64,000 nt of DNA, taken from Proteiniborus ethanoligenes (lineage in GTDB: Bacteria > Bacillota > Clostridia > Tissierellales > Proteiniboraceae). Both the position numbers and the translations under genes were made by a program. Below, in pieces: positions 56,403 to 64,000 of the stretch. The notes under the pieces were generated by a model. It worked only from the letters and a program-made list of their open reading frames with translations. It was not told where the DNA came from and searched no databases. The stretch is taken from positions 1 through 64,000 of the forward strand of contig NZ_FNQE01000018.1 in assembly GCF_900107485.1 (NCBI RefSeq). Direction: 5' to 3'. The stretch's first letter is position 1; each line of letters starts with the position of its first letter.

Positions 56403-57044
56403 TTATGTACCTTTGTAAAGCTCTATGCATTCTTTTACAGTCATTGTTCTATGATCAGAAATTACTCTTAAAAGAGTTATGTCCTCAGGCTCTATGTCAT
56501 GAAATATCATAACCTCTTCGTCATATCCTACTTCTTTATCACGCCTTAGACTTAAGTTGTCACAAAAGCTTAAGGAGGTGTTCCAATATTGAGCTATAAC
56601 GTCTTTACCCTTACTATCTAAGTATTCCTTTGCCACTTCAAAGCCTTTTATACTTTTTAAAATAAAAGGCTCATAAAGCATGTTTGCTAAATTCTCATTT
56701 GCAATCCAGCATTTTCTTTTATTTATTTTAACAGCCAACACAGCAGTATGGGAGTGCCAATTATGATTTCTTGGATAATTCATGCTAGCAAATATAGCTT
56801 TTTCTCTATTTACCCAGTCCGGGATAGCCTTTGGCTTAAAGGAATTAATGTATTTGTGAAATTCTAGGTAATTATTATAATATGTAGCTTTGTCATCATA
56901 CCTTATTCCGTTTTTTAATATATTTTTAAGGTCTGTTATACAAGCGACGTGGTATACGACCTCTGTTTCTATAAAATCTGGAAAAAATACTATAATCACC
57001 TTCTTTTTTTGTTTTAAAAAATAATAGCATAAGCAGTTGGGCAA
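56403..57044 (-). CDS. Protein of unknown function, possible ADP-ribosyltransferase fold (DarT/DUF4433-like)
   Basis: Up to 213 residues. The start is unclear: the frame opens with TTG 57044 without a ribosome binding site, while AAGAAGGTGA at about 56996-57005 precedes no ATG, so a rare start just after it (near residue 16-20) is possible. The conserved core begins VVYHVACITDLKNILKNGIR, reminiscent of the N-terminal strand-helix of DarT-like ART folds, and ends with GYDEEVMIFHDIEPEDITLL, a place where such enzymes carry their catalytic Glu. The similarity is by eye only. No DarG-like macrodomain partner is adjacent. Confidence 0.45.
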   Translation of the reverse strand: MPNCLCYYFLKQKKKVIIVFFPDFIETEVVYHVACITDLKNILKNGIRYDDKATYYNNYLEFHKYINSFKPKAIPDWVNREKAIFASMNYPRNHNWHSHTAVLAVKINKRKCWIANENLANMLYEPFILKSIKGFEVAKEYLDSKGKDVIAQYWNTSLSFCDNLSLRRDKEVGYDEEVMIFHDIEPEDITLLRVISDHRTMTVKECIELYKGT

Positions 57045-57079
57045 AATAAGTTTAGTTTCAGAAAAGGAGTTGTTTAATA

Positions 57080-57232
57080 ATGAGTATAAACTGCTCAGAA
57101 AAATGCATTTATGAAAATGAAGGAATATGTACCTTAAACCACATAATCATATCATCAGGAAATATATCTTCTGGATGTCCCTATTTTAAAAATAAAACTA
57201 GTTCTAAAAGCTTAGATAATTCAAAATCATAA
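57080..57232 (+). CDS. Small cysteine-containing protein, 50 residues
   Basis: ATG at 57080 with AAAAGGAG upstream. Cysteines in NCSEKCIYENEGICTLNHI and GCPYF suggest a small metal site (C-x3-C-x8-C-x19-C). Short proteins of this pattern are common in Clostridia but have no known role. Divergent from the ART-like gene. Confidence 0.65.
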   Translation: MSINCSEKCIYENEGICTLNHIIISSGNISSGCPYFKNKTSSKSLDNSKS

Positions 57233-57325
57233 AAGCTCTATAGTATTATTATTCTTTACTCCTTAATCTATTCAGTATATAAACATTTAACAAAAGCTTC
57301 TAAAACAGAAACTTATTATCTCCAT

Positions 57326-57360
57326 AAAAAACAGCGATATGTTTCATATCGCTGTTTTTT
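57326..57360. terminator. Terminator of opp operon 2, bidirectional
   Basis: AAAAAACAGCGATATG pairs perfectly with CATATCGCTGTTTTTT around TTT, with U-runs both ways. It lies nine bases after the oppA stop. Confidence 0.92.
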
Positions 57361-57368
57361 GATATCTT

Positions 57369-58991
57369 TTAATGCTCTTCTATATATGCCCATTTATATT
57401 CAGTATCACAACCAACTGCGTATCTGGCAATGCCTTTAACATAATCTCTTTGTACAAATACCCTTGCTGGATGATATAGCGGATGTATTGGTAGATCCTT
57501 TGCTAATGCTTTTTCAGCTTCTAGCATAGCATCTATTCTTTCGTCTCCTTCACCTTCCATAGCTTTTTTAATAGCAGCATCATATTCTGGACTTGAATAG
57601 TATGCATCATTGTTACCGCCATTTGTTACAAATAAATCCATAAATGTCATTGGGTCGTTATAGTCTCCACCCCAACCAGCAACACTTATTGTATAGTCTT
57701 TCTTATTATATCTTTCAAGACGCATAGCAAATGTCATTTCTTCTATTGGAATTTCTACTCCTAAATTCTCTTTCCACATTTGTTGGAATGTTTGAGTTAT
57801 TCTATTCCATGTAGTAGTATTACCTGCTACGATAGATACGTGCTTTTCAAAATCTGCTTTAGTAATTCCAAGCTCTTTTAATCCTAATTCAAAATGTTCC
57901 TTCGCCTTTGCAGGGTCAAAAGGTAATGTTAAATCTCCACGATTTTCCGCAAAGTCTTTTCCACCTTTTCCCAATAGCAATGGTGGTGTTAAGCCTCCTG
58001 CTACTATGGAGCCATTTGCTAGAACATTATCAACAAATGATTGTCTATCTGCAGCATAAGCAAATGCTTTTCTAATATTAAGGTTTTGGAAGTATTTATC
58101 CTCCATATTAAATTGGAAGTACCAAGTTGTAGCATCTGCTGCTGAGCCAAACTCTGGAGAATCCTTATATTTATCCATAAATTCTCCTGGAACTGCGATT
58201 ACATCAAGTCCACCAGTTTCATAAAGGTTAACCATAGTGTTATTATCTGTAATCATGTCTCCTTCTATTTTATCTAGTTTAACTGAAGCTGCGTCCCAAT
58301 AATCCTGGTTCTTAGCTAGGTATAATCTTTGTTCTTTTTCCCATAATTCAATTACAAATGGTCCACTATATACCATTTTATCTGGAGCTGATGCAAACTC
58401 ATCGCCATACTTTTCTACAGCTGCTTTTTGAGCTGGTAAATAAGTTGCGAAGGATGTTAAGCTCAAGAAGAATGGAGTTGGTCTTAAAAGTTTTACTTCT
58501 AATGTCTTCTCATCTAATGCTTTAATGCCAACTTTTTCTTTATCTGTTATAACCTCAGTATTATATTCTTCTGCACCAACAATATGATAAAACTGATAAG
58601 CATATTCTGATGCTACTTCTGGATCTATAGCTCTAAACCAAGCATATTCAAAATCATATGCAGTTATCGGAGTACCGTCAGACCATTTAGCATCTTTTAG
58701 CTTAAATGTATAAGTTAATTCATCTTCACTAATTGTCCAATCTTCTGCTAGACCAGAGCCTTTTTTAATAGTTCCATCTGGCTGCTGCCTTACTAATCCA
58801 TCATAGATAGCATTAACTATCCACATTGAAACCTGGTCTGTTGTAGTTTGTGGATCTAGATCCGGTGGGTCCTGTTGCCAGTTTATTCTTAATGTTTGAT
58901 CTGCAGCTAACTTTTCTTTTTTACCACACCCAGTCAGTCCTAATGATAACACCATCACTAAAACTAGCATTAACACTATAAGCTTTTTCAT
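57369..58991 (-). CDS. oppA: Oligopeptide-binding lipoprotein OppA (system 2)
   Basis: 540 residues. Lipobox LGLTGC (Cys about 22). OppA-type SBP_bac_5: RINWQQDPPDLDPQTTTDQV, YTFKLKDAKWSDGTPITAYD, YAWFRAIDPEVASEYAYQFY, and ISVAGWGGDYNDPMTFMDLF near 430. The length and these phrases match the Bacillus OppA class that binds longer peptides. Last gene of the operon, 280 bases after oppF. Confidence 0.95.
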   Translation of the reverse strand: MKKLIVLMLVLVMVLSLGLTGCGKKEKLAADQTLRINWQQDPPDLDPQTTTDQVSMWIVNAIYDGLVRQQPDGTIKKGSGLAEDWTISEDELTYTFKLKDAKWSDGTPITAYDFEYAWFRAIDPEVASEYAYQFYHIVGAEEYNTEVITDKEKVGIKALDEKTLEVKLLRPTPFFLSLTSFATYLPAQKAAVEKYGDEFASAPDKMVYSGPFVIELWEKEQRLYLAKNQDYWDAASVKLDKIEGDMITDNNTMVNLYETGGLDVIAVPGEFMDKYKDSPEFGSAADATTWYFQFNMEDKYFQNLNIRKAFAYAADRQSFVDNVLANGSIVAGGLTPPLLLGKGGKDFAENRGDLTLPFDPAKAKEHFELGLKELGITKADFEKHVSIVAGNTTTWNRITQTFQQMWKENLGVEIPIEEMTFAMRLERYNKKDYTISVAGWGGDYNDPMTFMDLFVTNGGNNDAYYSSPEYDAAIKKAMEGEGDERIDAMLEAEKALAKDLPIHPLYHPARVFVQRDYVKGIARYAVGCDTEYKWAYIEEH

Positions 58992-59271
58992 TAAGCTTCC
59001 CCCTTTTTATTTTGATCTTTTCAATAGCAACTTTAAATATATGGCTTTTCTTTATCACCTCCTCAATTGATCTTTAGAAATTTACAAGTCAGAATATTCA
59101 ATATTTTTTGAATGTTTTCTGCTTGTTTTGTAATATTAAAAACGGCTTGTATAGGTAATATTTATGTATATTCGATTATTTAAATTACTCTAAGTTTTTA
59201 TGTAAGGGGACAGGGGCTTTTAGTATCCCCTATTATCCCATCTTCTTCATTTTATATTCTATTAATTAATA

Positions 59272-60234
59272 TTATTTAACCATATGGCATGCTACAAAAT
59301 GGCCTGGTAGAGCCTCTCTTAATTCTGGTGCCTGGCTTCTGCATACATCTTGAGCTAGCTTACACCTTCCTTGAAATTTACAGCCTGGCGAAGGATTTAT
59401 AGGGCTTGGCACATCTCCCTCAAGCATTATTCTCCTTCTTTTTTGCTCAATATCTGGGTCTGGAATAGGAACCGCTGAAAGTAATGCTTGAGTATAAGGA
59501 TGAAGAGGATTGTCATATAGGTCACTACTACTTGCAAGCTCCACTATTGCCCCTAAATACATAACTGCAATTCTATCTGATATATGCTTTACCATACTCA
59601 GGTCGTGAGCAATAAATAAATATGTGAGCCCAAATTCACTTTGCAAATCTTCAAGAAGATTTACCACTTGAGCTTGGATAGAAACATCAAGGGCTGAAAT
59701 CGGCTCATCACAAACAATAAATCTAGGCTCAACAGCAAGGGCTCTAGCTATTCCTATACGCTGTCTTTGCCCACCGCTAAACTCATGTGGATATCTGTTA
59801 GCATGTTCCCTTCTTAATCCAACAAGCTCCAATAAATTATATATTCTCTTTTGTCTTTCTTGTCCTGAATAAAGTCCATGAATGTCTATGCCTTCTCCAA
59901 TAATATCTGTAACTGTCATTCTAGGGTTAAGAGATGCATATGGGTCTTGGAATATCATCTGTGCAGACCTAGTAAAATGTTTTTTTTCTGCATTATTAAG
60001 CTTATTTACACTCATTCCGTCAAAGATTATCTCCCCATCTGTAGCACTATATAGGCCTATTATTGTTCTTCCTGCAGTAGATTTACCACAGCCTGATTCT
60101 CCAACTAGGCCTAAGGTCTCTCCCTCTTTGATACTAAAGCTTATTCCATCTACAGCTTTTAAAGTTAAACCACTTCCTACATTAAAATGTTTTTTCAAAT
60201 TTCTAACTTCTATTAAAGTTTTTCTTTCATTCAT
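59272..60234 (-). CDS. oppF: Oligopeptide ABC transporter ATPase OppF (system 2)
   Basis: 320 residues. Walker A GESGCGKST, Q-loop MIFQDPYASLNPRM, standard signature FSGGQRQR (in contrast to system 1), Walker B FIVCDEPISALD, and C-terminal CKFQGRCKLAQDVC. It follows oppD by five bases. Confidence 0.95.
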   Translation of the reverse strand: MNERKTLIEVRNLKKHFNVGSGLTLKAVDGISFSIKEGETLGLVGESGCGKSTAGRTIIGLYSATDGEIIFDGMSVNKLNNAEKKHFTRSAQMIFQDPYASLNPRMTVTDIIGEGIDIHGLYSGQERQKRIYNLLELVGLRREHANRYPHEFSGGQRQRIGIARALAVEPRFIVCDEPISALDVSIQAQVVNLLEDLQSEFGLTYLFIAHDLSMVKHISDRIAVMYLGAIVELASSSDLYDNPLHPYTQALLSAVPIPDPDIEQKRRRIMLEGDVPSPINPSPGCKFQGRCKLAQDVCRSQAPELREALPGHFVACHMVK

Positions 60235-60239
60235 AATGG

Positions 60240-61265
60240 CTACATCCCCCTTTCAGTAATGGGATTTTTCACCTTAGGTGCATTTTCGTGCTTTAGCCAG
60301 CAATGAACATAATGAGCATCTGTTAAATTACTCTTATTAGGAAACTGCTCTTTGCATATTCTCATTGCATAATCACATCTATCAGCAAAGGGACATCCCT
60401 TAGGTGGAGCAAATAAATCCGGAGGAGTACCATCAATAGGCACAAGTCTTTCCTTTTGTCCCTTATCTAATCTAGGTACAGACTGTAAAAGTCCCCAAGT
60501 ATAAGGGTGCTGAGGATTGTGAAATATATCCTTAGATGTACCACTTTCTACTATAACTCCTGCATACATAACTGCTATCCTATCTGCTATTTTAGCCACA
60601 ACTCCAAGGTCGTGAGTTATCAGTATAATAGAAGTATTAAGTCTATTTTGTAGCTCTTGCATTAGCTCTATTATTTGAGCTTGAATAGTTACATCCAGAG
60701 CAGTAGTTGGCTCATCAGCAATTAACAGCTTAGGATTACATGCTAGGGCAATGGCAATCATAGCTCTTTGTCTCATCCCCCCACTAAATTCATGTGGATA
60801 TTGTTCAACACGCTTATCTGGATTCGGCATACCTACTAGCTTTAGCATTTCAATGGCTCTTTCCTTAGCGTCTGCCTTACTTAACTGCTGGTGCTTCATA
60901 AGTCCTTCCATAATCTGTTTGCCAACTCTCATAGTTGGATTTAATGAAGTCATAGGGTCTTGAAAAATCATACTTATTTCCTTTCCCCTAATTATTTCCA
61001 TTTGTCTATCTGTAAGCTTGGATAAGTCTTTTCCTTCAAAAAAAACATTTCCTTTTTTTATCCTTCCAGGAGGCATTGGAATAAGCTGCATTATAGTCTG
61101 TGCAGTAACTGATTTTCCACAGCCTGATTCGCCAACTATTGCTAGAGTTTCACCTTTATTTACATGAAATGTTGTTCCTCTGACTGCCTGGACTTCGCCT
61201 GCATATGTGTCAAAGGAAACAGTTAGATCTCTAACATCTAATAAAACACTATCTTTATTTTCCAA
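60240..61265 (-). CDS. oppD: Oligopeptide ABC transporter ATPase OppD (system 2)
   Basis: 341 residues, TTG start at 61265 supported by GGAGGGGGG upstream. Walker A GESGCGKSV, signature FSGGMRQR, Walker [14 protein letters not shown]-terminal CPFADRCDYAMRIC. Walker A ends in Ser-Val, the usual OppD form. Confidence 0.94.
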   Translation of the reverse strand: MENKDSVLLDVRDLTVSFDTYAGEVQAVRGTTFHVNKGETLAIVGESGCGKSVTAQTIMQLIPMPPGRIKKGNVFFEGKDLSKLTDRQMEIIRGKEISMIFQDPMTSLNPTMRVGKQIMEGLMKHQQLSKADAKERAIEMLKLVGMPNPDKRVEQYPHEFSGGMRQRAMIAIALACNPKLLIADEPTTALDVTIQAQIIELMQELQNRLNTSIILITHDLGVVAKIADRIAVMYAGVIVESGTSKDIFHNPQHPYTWGLLQSVPRLDKGQKERLVPIDGTPPDLFAPPKGCPFADRCDYAMRICKEQFPNKSNLTDAHYVHCWLKHENAPKVKNPITERGM

Positions 61266-61280
61266 CTTTTCTCCCCCCTC

Positions 61281-62204
61281 CTACTTTCTAAGTCTTGGGT
61301 CTAGTGAGTCCCTTAACCCATCACCTAAGATATTAAATGCAAGCATAGTAATAGATATTAGAACTGCTGGGAAAAACAATTGATAAGGATGTATTAATAG
61401 CATTAATGTTCCATCTTGTGCTAAACTGCCCCAGCTTGCAAGAGGTGGTCTAATGCCAAGTCCAATATAGCTTAGGAATGCCTCAGTAAATATGGCACCA
61501 GGAACTTGGAATGTGAGATTTATTATTATTGGTCCCATTGCATTTGGAATCAAATGCTTAAATATAATTCTTGACGTATCTGCACCAAGAGTTTGTGCCG
61601 CTAATACGAATTCCATTTGCTTTAGCTGTAGTACTTGCCCCCTAACTAGTCGGGCCATACCTCCCCAGCCTGTAATGGATATTGCTATTATTATAGTAGG
61701 TAACCCTGTACCCATAACCACCATTAGTAAAATTACCCATAATAGCTCTGGAATAGAATATATAATCTCTACAAAACGCATCATTATAATATCTACATAT
61801 CCACCTAAATAACCAGATATTCCACCATAAATAATTCCTATTGTAACATTAATAATCGCAGAGACTAGTCCTATAAAGAGTGAAACCTTTGCACCCTCCC
61901 AGCATCTAACGAATATATCTCTGCCTAATGAATCAGTTCCAAACCAATGAACAGCATCCGGACTTTTGTTTATTGCATTAAGATCCTGTCTATCATAAGG
62001 GAAAGGACGCATCTTCGGTCCAGCAAAGGCCATAAAAACTATTAACACTAAAACAATTAATGAAATAATAGCTAACTTGTTTTCTTTAAGCCTTCTCCAT
62101 GCATCTGACCAGTAGGTTAAGCTAGGTCTTACTATTTTTTGAGCATTTTCTACATCTTTCCCTATTATTTCAAACACATCTTTGTCTAATTCAACCTGTG
62201 ACAT
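61281..62204 (-). CDS. oppC: Oligopeptide ABC transporter permease OppC (system 2)
   Basis: 307 residues with six membrane helices. SYWSDAWRRLKENKLAIISL near 30 (OppC_N), WFGTDSLGRDIFVRCWEGAK, and the coupling loop LAAQTLGADTSRIIFKHLIP. GGGGGG-type ribosome binding site. Confidence 0.95.
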   Translation of the reverse strand: MSQVELDKDVFEIIGKDVENAQKIVRPSLTYWSDAWRRLKENKLAIISLIVLVLIVFMAFAGPKMRPFPYDRQDLNAINKSPDAVHWFGTDSLGRDIFVRCWEGAKVSLFIGLVSAIINVTIGIIYGGISGYLGGYVDIIMMRFVEIIYSIPELLWVILLMVVMGTGLPTIIIAISITGWGGMARLVRGQVLQLKQMEFVLAAQTLGADTSRIIFKHLIPNAMGPIIINLTFQVPGAIFTEAFLSYIGLGIRPPLASWGSLAQDGTLMLLIHPYQLFFPAVLISITMLAFNILGDGLRDSLDPRLRK

Positions 62205-62217
62205 TTCATTCCCCCCT

Positions 62218-63135
62218 TTAATCTAATCTAATTCTTGGGTCAATTAATCCATATACAATATCTATTAAATACATCATAACTATTAGAATAACTGCAAAAA
62301 ATATAGTTGTACCTAAAATCAGAGTATAATCATTTTGTTGAATACTTTGAACATAATATTTACCCATACCAGGAACAGCATATATGGACTCAATAACAAA
62401 TGAGCCTACAACAACTCCTGCTATCATAACACCAATAATAGTAACTACAGGAAGAATAGCATTTCTAACTGTATGCCTCCAGGTAACATCTTTTCTTGAA
62501 AGCCCCTTTGCCTTCGCAGTTCTTATATAATCTTGACTAAGAACATCTAGCATGCTAGTCCTCATCATTCGGGCAATATAGGCAATCATACTAAAGCCTA
62601 GAGCAGTAACTGGAAGAATATAATGCTCAAAGGAACCCCATCTAGCTACTGGTAGCCATTTTAGCTTTGCCCCAAATACATACTGAAACAATGCCGCAAA
62701 AACAAAGTTAGGGACTGAAACTCCTATAACAGCTAGAAAAATAACAAAATAGTCAAAGGTTTTTCCTCTATTTAGTGCAGCAATTATGCCAAAGGTAATT
62801 CCTAAGCCTGCTCCTATGCATACTGCTGCCATTCCCAGTTTGGCAGAAACAGGAAATGATGTTTTTAGCATATCGTTAACACTTCTATTTTTATATTTCA
62901 TCGAATCTCCTAGATCACCCTTAAGTAAGTTTTGGAGATACTTACCATACTGAACAATAAGAGGTTTGTCTAAGCCGTATTTTTTCTTCATGTTTTCCAT
63001 GATTTGTGGCTGTATTTTCTTTTCATTAGTAAATGGATCTCCAGGGATTGCATGCATTAGAAAAAAAGTAATTGTTATAATAATCCAAATTGTTAGTAAA
63101 GCAATAATTCCCCTTTTCAATGTATACTTTAACAT
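62218..63135 (-). CDS. oppB: Oligopeptide ABC transporter permease OppB (system 2)
   Basis: 305 residues from ATG 63135 (TAGGAGGTG upstream); the frame extends 17 codons further without support. LKRGIIALLTIWIIITITFF, MHAIPGDPF, and coupling loop YIRTAKAKGLSRKDVTWRHT. First gene of the operon B-C-D-F-A. Confidence 0.95.
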   Translation of the reverse strand: MLKYTLKRGIIALLTIWIIITITFFLMHAIPGDPFTNEKKIQPQIMENMKKKYGLDKPLIVQYGKYLQNLLKGDLGDSMKYKNRSVNDMLKTSFPVSAKLGMAAVCIGAGLGITFGIIAALNRGKTFDYFVIFLAVIGVSVPNFVFAALFQYVFGAKLKWLPVARWGSFEHYILPVTALGFSMIAYIARMMRTSMLDVLSQDYIRTAKAKGLSRKDVTWRHTVRNAILPVVTIIGVMIAGVVVGSFVIESIYAVPGMGKYYVQSIQQNDYTLILGTTIFFAVILIVMMYLIDIVYGLIDPRIRLD

Positions 63136-63769
63136 AATACACCTCCTAAATTTCTTATTAAAAATAAAATATATTGAACAATACACGCCCCCTTTAATTT
63201 AAGTAAAAAGCAAAAGCTTCTATACGAAAGCATTGACAAGATAGGTTTTGCTGACCACTTTTAGATCAAGTTCCTCAAATAAAGTAGTAAAGCAGAGCTT
63301 CCCTATTTATTGTCAAAAATAAAGGATTAATTAATTTTTATGCGGATATAACAATAAATAAATGTTGAATAGTGTCTAAAAAGAAAAAAATATGCAGATA
63401 AATAGGATGTGTCCACCAATTGTCAGAACTTTAAAATTTCTTTATATAATACATCAAAAAGACTAATATTACAATTAAATATGTTTTAACAATATGTTAA
63501 TAAACCGTAACATTTTTATCCCAAAAGCCTTTTCTAGCAATTATCTCGCTTTGAAAGCAGGTAGTCCTTTATATGCTAAACCCCTTAAAAAATTCCAATT
63601 GTAAGGTGGTTTATAAATATGCTTATATGTTTATAATTATTTGTAATTGCTTCATTTGAAAAGTGGTTGTACTCTTCTAATATAGACTTTATTTTATCTG
63701 TTTTTGTTTGTATATTTTTGAATGTTTTCCGAAATGCAAGCTGCCCCCGCGGAGGCATCAAGGTTTAGT
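63136..63769. other. Long AT-rich spacer before opp operon 2
   Basis: No intact gene seen. It should hold the opp operon 2 promoter on the minus strand. A minus-strand frame around 63536-63620 reads KPPYNWNFLRGLAYKGLPAF then KAR and stop, with no start; it may be a relic or chance. Confidence 0.4.
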
Positions 63770-63842
63770 AAAATGCAGGAAACGTTTTCCTATCCTGCAT
63801 TTTGTTGCGAAAAAAGAGATAAACTATAAGCTTATCTCTTTT
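63770..63842 (-). terminator. Tandem terminators after ligA
   Basis: First hairpin AAAAGAGATAA / TTATCTCTTTT (63812-63842) with a U6 run on the minus strand, then AAAATGCAGGA / TCCTGCATTTT (63770-63803). Confidence 0.8.
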
Positions 63843-63855
63843 ACTAATCCCTAAT

Positions 63856-64000
<145 letters not shown>

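Noticed and set aside
59040-59070. Orphan AGGAGGTGAT on the minus strand between oppF2 and oppA2
   Set aside because: No start codon follows at a suitable distance, so no leader peptide can be supported.

Overview
The window looks like a chromosomal segment of a low-GC, Gram-positive, probably spore-forming anaerobe of the Clostridia/Tissierellia type. The evidence is strongly AT-rich DNA, AGGAGG-type ribosome binding sites with frequent TTG/GTG starts, the tig-clpP-clpX and lon-engB genes, a GerM/rph/rdgB/yfcE block as in Bacillus, an S-layer-homology protein, a rubredoxin, two oligopeptide ABC importers and a B12-riboswitch-controlled cobamide locus. Species cannot be named from the sequence alone. 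Most genes lie on the minus strand.

Layout. Bases 1-199 hold the tail of an IS110-type transposase. From about 6062 down to 323 (minus) runs a cobalamin-riboswitch operon: a shortened cobyric acid synthase, cbiB, cobD, a B12-binding protein and a BtuC-type permease. No ATPase gene follows the permease. Bases 6164-12675 hold a DUF4846 lipoprotein, a YcdB/SLH surface protein, a three-gene SPFH / membrane / TM2 zinc-ribbon operon and a CPBP protease. From 12896 to 15860 (plus) a hydantoinase-A-like protein overlaps a histone-deacetylase-fold amidohydrolase. An anti-sigma-type ATPase, rubredoxin, engB and lon follow. Bases 19.8-29.7 kb separate lon from clpX and carry ribokinase, a polyamine operon speD-speA-speE-speB with a structured leader, two zinc-ribbon proteins, and a solute-binding protein paired with a membrane-anchored LuxR-type regulator. 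Then come clpX-clpP-tig (minus), a decayed zone beside tRNA-Leu with an IS3 remnant, a nuclease-helicase fusion, a MATE exporter, threonine aldolase, a WYL regulator, DUF2785 and DUF3810 proteins and tRNA-Arg.

The last third holds a methyltransferase, the first opp operon (gene order A-B-C-D-F), tRNA-His and tRNA-Gly, the gerM-rph-rdgB-yfcE genes, a UPF0316 membrane protein, a large cell-wall amidase, a possible ADP-ribosyltransferase-fold protein, the second opp operon (order B-C-D-F-A) and the BRCT end of DNA ligase A.

Themes: peptide and amino-acid use (two Opp systems, threonine aldolase, arginine to agmatine to putrescine to spermidine), protein quality control (tig, ClpXP, Lon) and cobamide salvage/late synthesis. 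Most worth following up: the CobQ lacking its glutaminase domain, the solute-binding-protein/LuxR membrane-sensor pair, the hydantoinase/HDAC pair, a three-copy dispersed palindromic element, and two short-period tandem repeats that each sit directly before a ribosome binding site. No CRISPR array, prophage or rRNA operon was seen.
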